Positions 29,851-38,651 of a stretch of 52,207 bases of DNA are shown here, piece after piece. Below the pieces are notes generated by a model. The model had not been told where the DNA came from, did no database searches, and worked only from the letters and a program-made list of their open reading frames with translations. The DNA is from JAGWJU01 sp035533295 (GTDB lineage: Bacteria > Elusimicrobiota > Elusimicrobia > UBA1565 > UBA9628): contig DATLUA010000035.1 of assembly GCA_035533295.1 (NCBI GenBank), forward strand, positions 1 to 52,207, written 5' to 3'. Each line of letters begins with the position of its first letter. Positions within the stretch are counted from its first letter, which is position 1. The position numbers and the translations under genes were made by a program.

Positions 29851-30450
29851 TTAAGTGGCTTTAAACGTTCCTTCAAAAACGGTCTCCGACAAGGGCTTGC
29901 GGCCCGAGGGGAATTCGCGTTCCTGCAGGGCCTTGGGCAAATCCTCTTTTTTGCCCGGCTTGCCCAACGCAATCATGGCCTGCACCTCGTAGTTGTCGGG
30001 AATCTTGAGCGCGGCCTTGGCCTTGTCGTAATCAAAGCCCGCCATGCCGTGGGCCACCAGGCCCTTGAGCGAGGCTTGCAGGGCCAGGCTCATCCAGGCC
30101 GAGCCCGTGTCGAAGGCGTGCGTGCGCACGGGAATGGACTTGCCGTTTTGCACGAAATCCTTGCGCGAGACGGCCACGACCAAGGCCGCGGCGTTCTTCG
30201 TCCAGGCCTGGTTGAACTCGACCAAAAAGCTCATGAAGAGCGGCCACTCCGGGCTCTCGCGCGTCGCGTAGACAAAGCGCCAAGGCTGGCCGTTGGAGGA
30301 GGACGGCGCCCAGCGCGCGGCTTCGAACAGCGACAAGAGCGCCTCGCGGCTCAAGGATTCTCCGGACATCGCGCGCGGCGACCAGCGCGAGGGGAAGATG
30401 GGGTCCACGGGGTGCTCGGTCTTGCGGGCGTCCAAAACGGCGCTGGTCAT
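29851..30450 (-). CDS. Nitroreductase family protein
   Basis: A 199-residue flavin-dependent nitroreductase-like enzyme. The FMN-binding start FPSRWSPRAMSG, the segment FEAARWAPSSSNGQPWRFVY, and the later WMSLALQASLKGLVAHGMAG and MIALGKPG are diagnostic. It is shorter than NfsB-type enzymes but in the range of the HBN-type group. ATG 30450 is chosen because of the AGGAG site 8 bases before and the strong promoter behind it. The promoter carries a perfect dyad over the transcription start, so it is probably induced by a small molecule through a TetR-like repressor encoded elsewhere. Confidence 0.85.
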   Translation of the reverse strand: MTSAVLDARKTEHPVDPIFPSRWSPRAMSGESLSREALLSLFEAARWAPSSSNGQPWRFVYATRESPEWPLFMSFLVEFNQAWTKNAAALVVAVSRKDFVQNGKSIPVRTHAFDTGSAWMSLALQASLKGLVAHGMAGFDYDKAKAALKIPDNYEVQAMIALGKPGKKEDLPKALQEREFPSGRKPLSETVFEGTFKAT

Positions 30451-30470
30451 AAGAGGCTCCTGGGCGAATA

Positions 30471-30519
30471 AAATGACTGCTTGGTCATTTATTATACGGC
30501 GCCAAGCGCGCGGCGTCAA
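30471..30519 (-). promoter_or_regulatory. Nitroreductase promoter with TetR-style operator
   Basis: On the minus strand, TTGACG (30514-30519) and TATAAT (30491-30496) are spaced exactly 17 bases. Just downstream, AAATGAC-CAAGCA-GTCATTT (30471-30490) is a perfect 7-bp inverted repeat across the transcription start. It contains the TGACCAAGCAGTCA pattern typical of TetR/AcrR operators. No regulator gene is adjacent. Confidence 0.75.
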
Positions 30520-30531
30520 GGGGCGGGGGAT

Positions 30532-32748
30532 TTAAGGCGCGGCGGGGGGCTTGGGCAGGCGCACGGTCCGGCTCTTGCCGTTTTTCATCGTAAAGCTCTT
30601 CACGAAGGGCTTGGCGCCGGGCGCGCCCGGGACCTTGGCGCTGAGCGTAACGGCCAGCTTCCCGCCGCCCAGCACGCGGTAGGCGACGGTGACCATCTGG
30701 CCCGCGAAGGGCAGGTTAGCCAGGGTCAGCGTCCGGCCGGCCTCGTTCCAGGGGATATGGGGCGAGAGGGTGATTTTCCGCGTAAAGCCGTTTTCGCTCA
30801 CGCCGTAGACCGAATGCATCACGGCGTAGAGCCCCAAGGAATTCCACAGCGTGGAAAAGGAGCTCAGCTCGCCCTTGGTCTGGTCCACGTCCATGGCTTC
30901 GGGCAGGGCCGCGGGATAGACCGAGAGAAGTTGGGACATGTCGTTGGTAAGTTTTAGGAAATCCGCGCCGCGCCCGGCGGTGGTCTGCGCCGCGGCCTCC
31001 AGAAAATTGGCGAAGGGCCAGATGCCGCCGTCGTTGAACACCGGCTTGGCGCCGTAGGGCTGGGAATCGGCGTGGCCCAAGCCTCCGGGTGTCCGCAAGT
31101 CCTTGTCCGCGGCTAAAAGCGCTTGGTTCCAGCGCGATTTGGGGAAAATACCCCAGAGCACACCCAGGCTGTGGGCGACTTCGTCGTACTTGGGGCTGTA
31201 CGCCCCCGGCTTTTGCGGGTTGACGAAATCGGCGTAGGAGCCGGCCTGCGGCATCCAAAAGCCGCCGGCCTTGACCGCGGCGTTCAAGGCGGCCTTGACG
31301 GCTTTGCTGCGCTGTTCCCACAGGGACGATTCTTTCTTGCGGCCCGCGTCCTTGAGCATGCGCGCGACGCGGTCCAGGGCCGCGGAGAAAAGCACCTGCT
31401 GGTACAAGTTGGCCTTGCCCTTCAGGATTTTTTGCAAAGTGGGCCAGTCGCGCCAGGTGTCCAGGCCGCCGCCCCGGTCAACGAGCATCCCGGCACGGTC
31501 GCGCGAGGTCCACATCTGGTCCATGCGCTTTTCCAGGAGCGGGAGGTTGGCCCGCAAAAACGCCTTGTCGCCGGTCATGCGCGCGTAGTGCTCGCTGGCA
31601 ATCGCCAGCATGGACGTGCCGTCCTGCCCGGCCACGAACCCGCCTTGGATGGCGCTCTCCAAGGTCTCGCGAGTGCGCCGGGGCGCGACATAAGCCGAGG
31701 AGAGGCTGCCGTAGCCCGAGTCGCGGGCCCATATTTCCGGATGGCCGTACTTGGCGGCGGTAAAACCGCCGTTCTCGCCGGCGAAATCAGCGTTCATGAC
31801 GTACTTTAAATAGTTGAGCGCGTCGACGGCTTGGTCGCCGGTCTTAAAGGCCCCGCGGTCCCAGATGATTTGATGCCAAGCGGCGGCGGCTTTTTTCTGC
31901 GCTTGGTCCGCGCCGGCAAGGCCTTGGCCGGCGATTCGCCGGTAAGAATCTTCGGCTTGCGCGGCGCTGGCGCCCAGCGCCGCCACGAACGCGAACTCGG
32001 CCGAGCGCCCAGGGTCCACGCTCAGCGTCACGGTCGCGCCAAAGCCGTTGGCCGCGGGAGAGAAAACCGCCGGGCCCGCGGCGCCGACAAGCCCCGCGTC
32101 CGCGGCTAAAGTTCCTGCGGCGTTTCGCGCCGCGACCGCGCCCACGTTTGAATCCCATGCGGCATGAGCTTTGCAGGCGGGCGTGGAGCTCGCGTTGTAG
32201 GGGTAATACTCCTCGGCTAGGCAGGGCGCAAACGACGCGGCCAGCGAGAGCGTTGCTTTTATCTTACCGGCGTTGACGATGCTGTAGCGTTCCACGAGCG
32301 CGCGCGGCGCGGACGGGTCGGTGGACAAGAACTGCCGCTCGGTCATGAGCCACGGGCCTTCGCGCGTTTCCAGCGTGCGCACGCCGTCGGCGAAGACTTG
32401 GCGCGTGAGCGTCCCCGGCGCGGCGCGGCCGCTCGCCAAAAAGCCCAGCGCCAAGGAATCGGCGGCGAGATAGACGTCGTCCTTGCGCTTCTTGCCGCCG
32501 AAATCGGGGTAATTGTCGAAGAGGGTCTCCAGCCCGCCTTGGGGGGAGAACACGGCCACCAAGTTGTTGTCCGGGTTGTAGAGCTGATAGGGCTGGGCGG
32601 TCTTGCCGCCCGGAAGCGTCCAGGACTTGGTTTTCTCGTTGAAGGAGAAGCGGGGCCCCTTCCATTGCGCGCGGGCAGGCGCGGCCGAGAGCGCCAAGGC
32701 CACGGCGCCGAGCGCCGCAGCGCCCAACGCCGCCGGAATTTTTCTCAT
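30532..32748 (-). CDS. Secreted six-hairpin (alpha/alpha6) glycosidase-like protein
   Basis: A 738-residue protein with a signal peptide (1-27, ending APARA). The N-terminal 280 residues look like a beta-sandwich typical of GH15/GH63/GH65-type enzymes. The rest is an alpha/alpha6 barrel: YLKYVMNADF, EIWARDSGYGSLSSAYVAPR with a conserved W-x-R-D, GGGLDTWRDW, and SPHIPWNEAGRTL near the end. The likely catalytic acids are in ARDSG and in the region MDVDQTKGELSS. It would cleave oligosaccharides in the periplasm or outside the cell; the substrate cannot be told. The gene is divergent from a GT-C-like membrane protein, with only 116 bases between. Confidence 0.7.
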   Translation of the reverse strand: MRKIPAALGAAALGAVALALSAAPARAQWKGPRFSFNEKTKSWTLPGGKTAQPYQLYNPDNNLVAVFSPQGGLETLFDNYPDFGGKKRKDDVYLAADSLALGFLASGRAAPGTLTRQVFADGVRTLETREGPWLMTERQFLSTDPSAPRALVERYSIVNAGKIKATLSLAASFAPCLAEEYYPYNASSTPACKAHAAWDSNVGAVAARNAAGTLAADAGLVGAAGPAVFSPAANGFGATVTLSVDPGRSAEFAFVAALGASAAQAEDSYRRIAGQGLAGADQAQKKAAAAWHQIIWDRGAFKTGDQAVDALNYLKYVMNADFAGENGGFTAAKYGHPEIWARDSGYGSLSSAYVAPRRTRETLESAIQGGFVAGQDGTSMLAIASEHYARMTGDKAFLRANLPLLEKRMDQMWTSRDRAGMLVDRGGGLDTWRDWPTLQKILKGKANLYQQVLFSAALDRVARMLKDAGRKKESSLWEQRSKAVKAALNAAVKAGGFWMPQAGSYADFVNPQKPGAYSPKYDEVAHSLGVLWGIFPKSRWNQALLAADKDLRTPGGLGHADSQPYGAKPVFNDGGIWPFANFLEAAAQTTAGRGADFLKLTNDMSQLLSVYPAALPEAMDVDQTKGELSSFSTLWNSLGLYAVMHSVYGVSENGFTRKITLSPHIPWNEAGRTLTLANLPFAGQMVTVAYRVLGGGKLAVTLSAKVPGAPGAKPFVKSFTMKNGKSRTVRLPKPPAAP

Positions 32749-32850
32749 CGGGTGTTTTTAGGGGGCTGTCTTCCAAATAATAGGCTTCGTCGCGCCGTCG
32801 GACAAGAGACGCTTGGCCCAGAAGTCTCTGGGTCCAATGGCCGCCATGGT

Positions 32851-32859
32851 TGATATAAT
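32851..32859 (+). promoter_or_regulatory. Extended -10 promoter, leaderless
   Basis: TGATATAAT, an extended -10 (TGnTATAAT), ends 5 bases before the ATG at 32865, so transcription should begin at the start codon itself. No -35 hexamer or ribosome site is evident, as expected for an extended -10 leaderless promoter. Confidence 0.6.
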
Positions 32860-32864
32860 GGGCC

Positions 32865-34481
32865 ATGCCAACGCCCGGCGGCACGGGAACTCCGGGCGAG
32901 GCGTCGGCCTCGGCCCTCCGGCTTCGGCCCGAGCTTTTTTTCCAGGCCGCGGCGCTTTTGGCCCTGCTGACGTTCTACGGCCTGTTTCTCGCGCAAAAAA
33001 TCAACCTCGCCACGGCGGATCTGGGCCGGCACCTCAAAAACGGCGAGATTATCTTGAAGACCCGCACGGTGCCGGAGACCAACCTTTACTCCTATACCTA
33101 CCCCGCGTTTCACGCCATCGACCACCACTGGGGCACGGGCGTGGTCTTCTACCTCATCCACCGCGCTTTCGGCTTCACGGGCCTCTCGGTCTTCGCGATC
33201 GTCCTGGGGCTTTTGACTTTCCTGATTTTCTTCGATGTGGCGCGCCGCGCTTCGTCCTTCGAGATCGCGGCTTTTTGCGCGGCCGCGCTCATCCCCTGCC
33301 TGGGCGACCGCGCCGAAATTCGCCCGGAGATGTTCAGCTACCTGATAGGCGCGATTTTTTTGTGGGTGCTCTGGCGCTACCGCGACAACGCCGTTTCCGA
33401 AAAGCCGCTTTTCGCCCTGCCCTTTTTGGAGATTCTCTGGGTCAACCTGCACATCTACTTCTTCCTGGGGCCCTGGCTCTGCGCCGCCTTTCTCATAGAC
33501 GCCGGCTGGGATTATTTCCGCGACCGCCGCTCGGCCCGGCGCGTCCAGGCGCTCGCGCTTCTTCTGGCCGCGCTCGTGGCGGCCGCGATGTTCAACCCCA
33601 TGGGCTTTGAAGGCGCGGTCTACCCGGCCTTCATCTTTAATAATTTCGGCTACCGCCTCTTGGAAAACCAGTCGGTGTGGTTCTTGGCGCGGCTCTTCAA
33701 GTATCCGCCCACGCCGTATTTCGAGGCGGGCTTCGCGCTCCTGGCCGGCTCCTGGCTCGCGGTCTGGATTTTCCTGCGCCGGCGCTTTTCCGCGGCGCAG
33801 CTGCTCCTGAGCGCCTTTTTTTCCGCCACGGCCTGGCTCGCGGTCCGGAACTTCACCATGTTCGCCTACTTCGCCCTACCCCTGGCCGCAGCCAACGCGG
33901 GCGCGGTCTTCGCGGCCAAGCGCGCGCCGGCGTGGACGAAGTCATGGCTTCTGCCGCTGGCCGCGCTTTTGGCCGTGGCCATGATGGGGCTGGATCCGGC
34001 TTACTTCACGAGGCGCTGGCATTACAATCTGGGCCTGGGCTTGGCGCCGGGCGTCGAGGACTCGGCCAATTTCTTCATCCAAAACCATCTCCAAGGCCCC
34101 ATCATGAACAACTACGACAACGGCGGCTACCTGATTTACAACCTCTACCCCCAGGAGCGCGTGTTCGTGGACAACCGGCCCGAGGCCTACCCGGCGTCAT
34201 TTTTTCGCGACGTCTACGTGCCCATGCAGCAAGACGACGCCAAGTGGGAGGAGGCGGAGGCGCGCTACGGCTTCAACGCGATTTTCTTCGACTGGCACGA
34301 CCTGACGCCCTGGGGCCAGTCCTTCATCATCCGCCGCGTGCAGGACCCGGAATGGGCGCCGGTCTACGCCGACCGCTACAACGTCATCCTGCTCAAGCGC
34401 GACGCTAAGAACGCCGCGCTCATCGCGCGCTACGAACTGCCGCCGGGAGCCTTCGGCATCAGGCACCCGGGCAAGCGTTAG
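32865..34481 (+). CDS. GT-C-like polytopic glycosyltransferase-type protein
   Basis: A 538-residue inner-membrane protein with about ten hydrophobic segments in residues 25-380 and a soluble C-terminal domain of about 150 residues (ANFFIQNHLQGPIMNNYDNG, FVDNRPEAYPASFFRD). An acidic motif in the first outer loop, ATADLGRHLKNGEII with D52, is the usual catalytic signature of GT-C enzymes that use polyprenyl-phosphate sugars. It may transfer a sugar to an envelope glycan or protein; neither donor nor acceptor can be named. A secreted glycosidase gene is divergent from it, suggesting linked glycan metabolism. Confidence 0.6.
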   Translation: MPTPGGTGTPGEASASALRLRPELFFQAAALLALLTFYGLFLAQKINLATADLGRHLKNGEIILKTRTVPETNLYSYTYPAFHAIDHHWGTGVVFYLIHRAFGFTGLSVFAIVLGLLTFLIFFDVARRASSFEIAAFCAAALIPCLGDRAEIRPEMFSYLIGAIFLWVLWRYRDNAVSEKPLFALPFLEILWVNLHIYFFLGPWLCAAFLIDAGWDYFRDRRSARRVQALALLLAALVAAAMFNPMGFEGAVYPAFIFNNFGYRLLENQSVWFLARLFKYPPTPYFEAGFALLAGSWLAVWIFLRRRFSAAQLLLSAFFSATAWLAVRNFTMFAYFALPLAAANAGAVFAAKRAPAWTKSWLLPLAALLAVAMMGLDPAYFTRRWHYNLGLGLAPGVEDSANFFIQNHLQGPIMNNYDNGGYLIYNLYPQERVFVDNRPEAYPASFFRDVYVPMQQDDAKWEEAEARYGFNAIFFDWHDLTPWGQSFIIRRVQDPEWAPVYADRYNVILLKRDAKNAALIARYELPPGAFGIRHPGKR

Positions 34482-34502
34482 TCTTCGCGGCTCGCTTCCG
34501 GC

Positions 34503-35789
34503 CTAATACGCGGGCTTGAGGCGCGCGAGGCCGTCTTCGAAGCGCTTCTGGAAGGCGGGCGACAAGACGTTCGCGCAGGCGGCGTAGCGGATGAAGGGCT
34601 CAGAGACGCCGCTTTGGGGCGCGGCCTCGAAGTGCACGCCCACGATGCCGGTCTCGGCGATAACCAGGGAATTAAACGCGCGGGCGGGGGGAAATCCCCG
34701 GCCGCGCGCGTAGGCGCTCAAGTCCCGGCCGAAGGCGCGCTTGGGGATTTTCCACAGCGTGAAAAATCCCGCGTCGGCGGCGCAGGCGGGCTTTAAGCCC
34801 GCGGCTTTAAACCGTTTGACCAGGTAGGCCGCGCGGGCGCGGTAGAGCGCGCGCAGGCGGGAAAGCGTCTTGGCCGCGCGGGCGCGGTCCGAGAAAAATT
34901 CCCCGTAGGCGGCCATGACCGAGGGCACCGGCCCCGAGTCCGTATTGCCCTTGATGACCAGAAAATCCTCCACGAAATCCTTGGAGCCGACTAAAGCGCC
35001 CAAGCGCGCGCCCGGGTCGCTGAAAGATTTGCTGACTGAATAGAGCTCAAGCCACTCAAGCTCGGGAACTTCCGCGGCCGCGCGGGCCAGGGAGACGTGC
35101 CCCGGGCCGGCCAGGCCCACGTAGGCCGCGTCGTTGACCAGGCGCACGCGGTTTTTGAGGCAGTAGCGGATGAGTTCGTCCCATTCGGCGCGCGTGGCCG
35201 CGACCGAGGCCGGGTTGCCGGGGCGGATGAGAAAAATCAAATCGAGCTGCGAGCTTCCGGATTTCTTGAGCGCGGCTTTGAGGCGCGCGAGCTTGGGGCG
35301 CATGCCGTCTTGGGACAAGAGCGGCCAGACCACGCGCTGGGCGCCCAGGTAGCCGCCCCAGGCGCCCGCGACGTCGTAGGCCGGCAGCGTGGAGGCAAAG
35401 CGGAATGGCTTGGCGCCGCCGCGCCGGGCGGAGAGGCCGCAGGCCAGCGGAATCATCGCGGTCGCGGTCTTGATGCCGGCGATGGGCAGCGTCGCCAGGT
35501 GCGGGCAGTCTTGCACGCGCACGCCCGCGTGCAATTCCACCATGGCCTCGGCGAAGCCCAGCAAGTTCTTGGCCTCGGCGTAGGTGTGGAAGTCGTAACC
35601 CGGGTCTTGGGCGAAGCGCGCTTGCAGCCGCCGGATGTCCGCGGGCGGCACGCCGTCGGGGTTGCCCAGGGACAAGTTCAAGGGCTCTTGGCCCGCGTCG
35701 CGGCGGTAGCCGTCGACCAAGGCGTAGATGGACTGGAACAAGTTGACGCCCGTGGGCGGCACGCGCCGGCCGGCGGTTGATTTTTTCAT
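34503..35789 (-). CDS. Class I/II PLP-dependent aminotransferase
   Basis: A 428-residue fold-type I aminotransferase. N-terminal LNLSLGNPDGVPPADIRRL is followed by the large domain and the PLP-binding lysine in SVSKSFSDPGARLGALVG, with the preceding NDAAYVGL. It resembles LL-diaminopimelate/alanine aminotransferases, but the substrate cannot be assigned. ATG 35789 is chosen because the protein then begins shortly before the first conserved strand; longer frames run into the divergent gene. It converges with the GT-C-like gene, 21 bases apart. Confidence 0.82.
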   Translation of the reverse strand: MKKSTAGRRVPPTGVNLFQSIYALVDGYRRDAGQEPLNLSLGNPDGVPPADIRRLQARFAQDPGYDFHTYAEAKNLLGFAEAMVELHAGVRVQDCPHLATLPIAGIKTATAMIPLACGLSARRGGAKPFRFASTLPAYDVAGAWGGYLGAQRVVWPLLSQDGMRPKLARLKAALKKSGSSQLDLIFLIRPGNPASVAATRAEWDELIRYCLKNRVRLVNDAAYVGLAGPGHVSLARAAAEVPELEWLELYSVSKSFSDPGARLGALVGSKDFVEDFLVIKGNTDSGPVPSVMAAYGEFFSDRARAAKTLSRLRALYRARAAYLVKRFKAAGLKPACAADAGFFTLWKIPKRAFGRDLSAYARGRGFPPARAFNSLVIAETGIVGVHFEAAPQSGVSEPFIRYAACANVLSPAFQKRFEDGLARLKPAY

Positions 35790-35880
35790 GGCGATTGGCG
35801 TCGAGTGATGATACCCAACTCGGGCCCCGGCCCGCAAAGCCCCTTGCGCGGCGCGGAACGGCCTGTTAAGCTTGAGAGGC

Positions 35881-37125
35881 ATGAAAACTTGGCTCGGCTG
35901 TCTGGCTTCCTTTATGATCGCGGCGGCGCCCGTTTCGGCCCAGAACTCGGCTTCAAGCGACTCGGGCTTCATCCAGGGCCTTTCCGCGGTGAGCGTTTCG
36001 CCGGGCGTGACCCAGGCCGCGCGGCGGATTAAGATCAACGTCAAGGCCGAGGCTTACGCCGCCGACCTGCGAAAGCTGCTGGGGTGGTACGGCCAAGCCG
36101 ATGAGCAGTCGGGGCTTGACCCCGCGGCCATGTCCCGCGTGGCGGTCCAGGGCTTGACGAAGGGGACCTACGACGGCGTCATCTTCGGCGAGTCGCACGG
36201 CAACAAGACGGAGCAGGCCGCGGCGCGGCTCATCATCGGGAACATCCTCGCCTCCGGCGTGAAGGTGGGCGACTTCATGTCCGAGGCGACGCAGGTCCAG
36301 GGCGGCAAGCCCGAGGGGCTCTACTCCGCGGCGCAGTTCGCCCAAGCCGGCATTCCGGCCGGGCTCTTCGCCAACCAGTTCAATCCCGAGCCCGACGTGG
36401 CGCGGGGCTTGAAGGCCGCCGGCGCGGGCCTGCTCATCACCTACACCGGCGCGGCGCACACCTGCCCCATGATGCGCGATTTGATCTACCAGACCTTCAA
36501 GGAGTCGGATCTGCATTGGGAGAAGTATTTTCCAGGCCGGCCCACCGTGGCGCAGTCCTTCGCGCGCCACCACAAGCGACCCATCATCATGGCCATGGTG
36601 GAGGAGTCGGACCCCCTGGATTGGATCCAGTATCTGCTGCGCGAGGATGCGTTCAAGGACGTCGGCTTGGCGGAGTTCCGCGAAAATCTCCAGGCGCTGG
36701 AAAAAGGTTGGAACGAGGTGGCCGGGAGCTTCGCGGCGCGCCAAGGCGAAGGCTTCATCCAGGCGCCGGGCCAGTCCAACTTGTACCTGGGCATCGCGCC
36801 CACGGACCGCCGGCCGCTGGCCCTGGAGGCCTTGGATCGCGCCACCGCGGACCCGGCCTTCGCCGCGTGGCTGGGGAGCCAAAAAATCCAGAACCTCAGC
36901 CTCGGACCGCAGACCACGTGCGACGCGGCAGGGGCCTGCCGGACGATCTACCAGATTTACGTCTATAGCGGGGCCGACCAGAACCTGCCCGCCTGCGCCT
37001 ACGGGCCGGTCAAGGACAAGGACGGCGGCGTGACCAAGCAATGCTTTAGCTCAAGCGCGGACGGCATCTCCGGGCAGTACGGAGATATTTTCGCCCGGGC
37101 CGTTCCGGCGAGCGTCCTGCCTTAA
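35881..37125 (+). CDS. Secreted protein, possible TIKI/ChaN-like fold
   Basis: A 414-residue exported protein (signal peptide 1-21, ending PVSA) preceded by a GAGAGG ribosome site. A motif GVIFGESHGNKTEQAAARLI near residue 100, in which a glycine-glutamate-x-histidine follows a hydrophobic strand, recalls the TIKI/TraB, ChaN and EreA superfamily. Further histidines occur in YTGAAHTCPMMRD and FARHHKRPI. Cysteines at CDAAGAC and in the tail suggest disulfides. I cannot assign a substrate. The next gene has a similar signal peptide and N-terminal style and may be a paralogue-like partner. Confidence 0.55.
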   Translation: MKTWLGCLASFMIAAAPVSAQNSASSDSGFIQGLSAVSVSPGVTQAARRIKINVKAEAYAADLRKLLGWYGQADEQSGLDPAAMSRVAVQGLTKGTYDGVIFGESHGNKTEQAAARLIIGNILASGVKVGDFMSEATQVQGGKPEGLYSAAQFAQAGIPAGLFANQFNPEPDVARGLKAAGAGLLITYTGAAHTCPMMRDLIYQTFKESDLHWEKYFPGRPTVAQSFARHHKRPIIMAMVEESDPLDWIQYLLREDAFKDVGLAEFRENLQALEKGWNEVAGSFAARQGEGFIQAPGQSNLYLGIAPTDRRPLALEALDRATADPAFAAWLGSQKIQNLSLGPQTTCDAAGACRTIYQIYVYSGADQNLPACAYGPVKDKDGGVTKQCFSSSADGISGQYGDIFARAVPASVLP

Positions 37126-37214
37126 TCCGAACCGGCCGCGCGTCCCTTGAGGCCCAGCCCGGCCTAGGCCCAAGGGCACTGTCGGCAAGTCTTAAGCGCG
37201 GCTATCCTGGAGCC

Positions 37215-37843
37215 ATGAAAACGCGGCTCGCGTTGCCTTTCTCCCTGCTGTTCGCCGCGGCGCCCTTGGCGGCTCAAAATACCACCGGCGATTCGGCTTT
37301 TAGCGCCCAGCTCGCGGGCATCGCGACCTCGCCGAGCCTGCGCCAAAGCGCGGCGGCGTTCAATATGGCGGCGCGGGCGAGCGCCCCCACGACGCGCCCC
37401 AAGTATAATGATTTCGTCTTTAGCCAAATCATCTCCAAGCGCGACCTGACCCGGGCCTTGCGGTCCATGGTCAAGGCCGCCTACGGCGTGGGTTTTCGCA
37501 CGCTGGGCGACCCCGACGACTTTTTTCATGGGCACTTCATCTTCGACGGCAAGAGCCCGCGCCCGCGCTTTATTCTCTGGCACACGCAGGAACGCGCCAA
37601 CCTCTACCATCTCTATGATCCAGGCTCGCCCAAGGACTACGTGAACAAGGCCAAGCGCAACTGGATCACGTGGCTTGACAGCGACAAGACCGAGGACGCG
37701 GCGCCCTACCGCCGGGGCAGGGCCGGGTCTGCCTGGAATTCTCGACCGACCCTCAGAAAGCCTACAGCGCGAACTTCTTCAAGTTCGCAGGCATGCTGGG
37801 CGCGGACAACAAGAAGGGCAAGAACCTCTCCCGCTGCCCGTAG
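37215..37843 (+). pseudogene. Secreted hypothetical protein with C-terminal frameshift
   Basis: The reading frame from ATG 37215 gives a signal peptide (1-20) and about 165 credible residues, including GHFIFDGKSPRPRFILWHTQ and NLYHLYDPGSPKDYVNKAK. After about 37730 that frame becomes Arg/Ser-rich nonsense to 37859. In another frame the sequence continues as CLEFSTDPQKAYSANFFKF and ends NLSRCP at the TAG 37841-37843. A one-base change in the G-rich run GGGGCAGGGCCGGG near 37714-37727 would explain it. It is either a real mutation or a sequencing error. A TATCCT -10-like box lies 7 bases before the ATG. The family is unknown. Confidence 0.6.
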
Positions 37844-37855
37844 GCGCCGGGGCGG

Positions 37856-38350
37856 CTAAGCCGCGGCCAGGTCCCGGATGTACCAGCGGTCGCAGCCGAA
37901 ATGGCCGGTGTCGCCCATCGGCTTGTCCAAGGGCTTAAAGCCGTTTTTCTCGTAGAGCGCGCGGGCCCGGCGCATGCGCCCCAAGGTCTCCAGGTAGCAG
38001 CGCTTAAAGCCCATCAGCACGGCCGCGCCGAGGCAGGCCTCCAAGGCCGCGCGCCCGGCGCCCAGGCCCCGCATCTCGGGCAGAAAATACATCTTGCGCA
38101 GCTCGCAGACGTCCTGCGGGCCGCCTGCGAGGGGACCCACGCCCGCGCCGCCCTTGACCGCGCCGTCTTGGCAGACGACGAAGTAGGCGTGCCGCGGGCG
38201 CGCGTAGGCCTTGGCGATGAAGTCGATTTCCGGATCGGCGATGGCGAAACCCGCGCCGCAGGCGCCGTATTCAGGCAGCACGGTCCGGAAGATGCGCGCT
38301 AGCGCGACGTCGTCCTCCTCCTTGACGAGGCGCAGCGTGAAGGCCGGCAC
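37856..38350 (-). CDS. GNAT family N-acetyltransferase
   Basis: A 164-residue acetyltransferase. The GNAT core is clear: strand beta-4 with ELRKMYFLPEMRGLGAGRAA, whose R-G-L-G-A-G loop binds acetyl-CoA, then CYLETLGRMRRARALYEKNG. The acceptor is unknown. It is the last gene of the long operon that begins with the hopanoid genes, 10 bases after a zinc-ribbon protein gene. Its stop overlaps the frameshifted secreted gene on the other strand. Confidence 0.85.
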   Translation of the reverse strand: MPAFTLRLVKEEDDVALARIFRTVLPEYGACGAGFAIADPEIDFIAKAYARPRHAYFVVCQDGAVKGGAGVGPLAGGPQDVCELRKMYFLPEMRGLGAGRAALEACLGAAVLMGFKRCYLETLGRMRRARALYEKNGFKPLDKPMGDTGHFGCDRWYIRDLAAA

Positions 38351-38360
38351 CGCAAGCCGG

Positions 38361-38651
38361 CTAGTTGCCGCTGGAGCGCTGATGCCCGCCCGCGACTTCG
38401 CAGGCGCACCAGTCGGGGTGCGGCGCGCCGTCCTTCCAGCCGAACTTCTCGAGGTTGGTCTTGACCCAGCAGGGGTAGCAGAGCATCAGGCGGTTGACGG
38501 GCTTGGTCTCGCCGCAGCGGCGGCACAGGCCGTCCTTGGGCGGCTTTTTCTGGCTCAAGCGCTTGGGATCCTTCTCGTCCTTGGGCTCCTCGACCAACAC
38601 GTCCTCGTCGAGGAAGCTCAGCGTCTTGTTGTCCAGCAGTTCCGTGGTCAT
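38361..38651 (-). CDS. Small zinc-ribbon protein, 96 aa
   Basis: A 96-residue protein. An acidic N-terminal part (SFLDEDVLVEEPKDEKDPK) is followed by a zinc ribbon with CRRC and CYPC pairs (residues 43-46 and 58-61 or so), and a tail DWCACEVAGGH. It has no enzyme motif and is likely structural or nucleic-acid or protein binding. The start overlaps the previous zinc-ribbon gene by 4 bases (ATGA). Function unknown. Confidence 0.65.
   Translation of the reverse strand: MTTELLDNKTLSFLDEDVLVEEPKDEKDPKRLSQKKPPKDGLCRRCGETKPVNRLMLCYPCWVKTNLEKFGWKDGAPHPDWCACEVAGGHQRSSGN

Noticed and set aside
32398..32864. Long plus-strand frame ahead of the GT-C-like gene
   Set aside because: It is antisense to the glycosidase gene, has no ribosome site and is Arg/Gly-rich.
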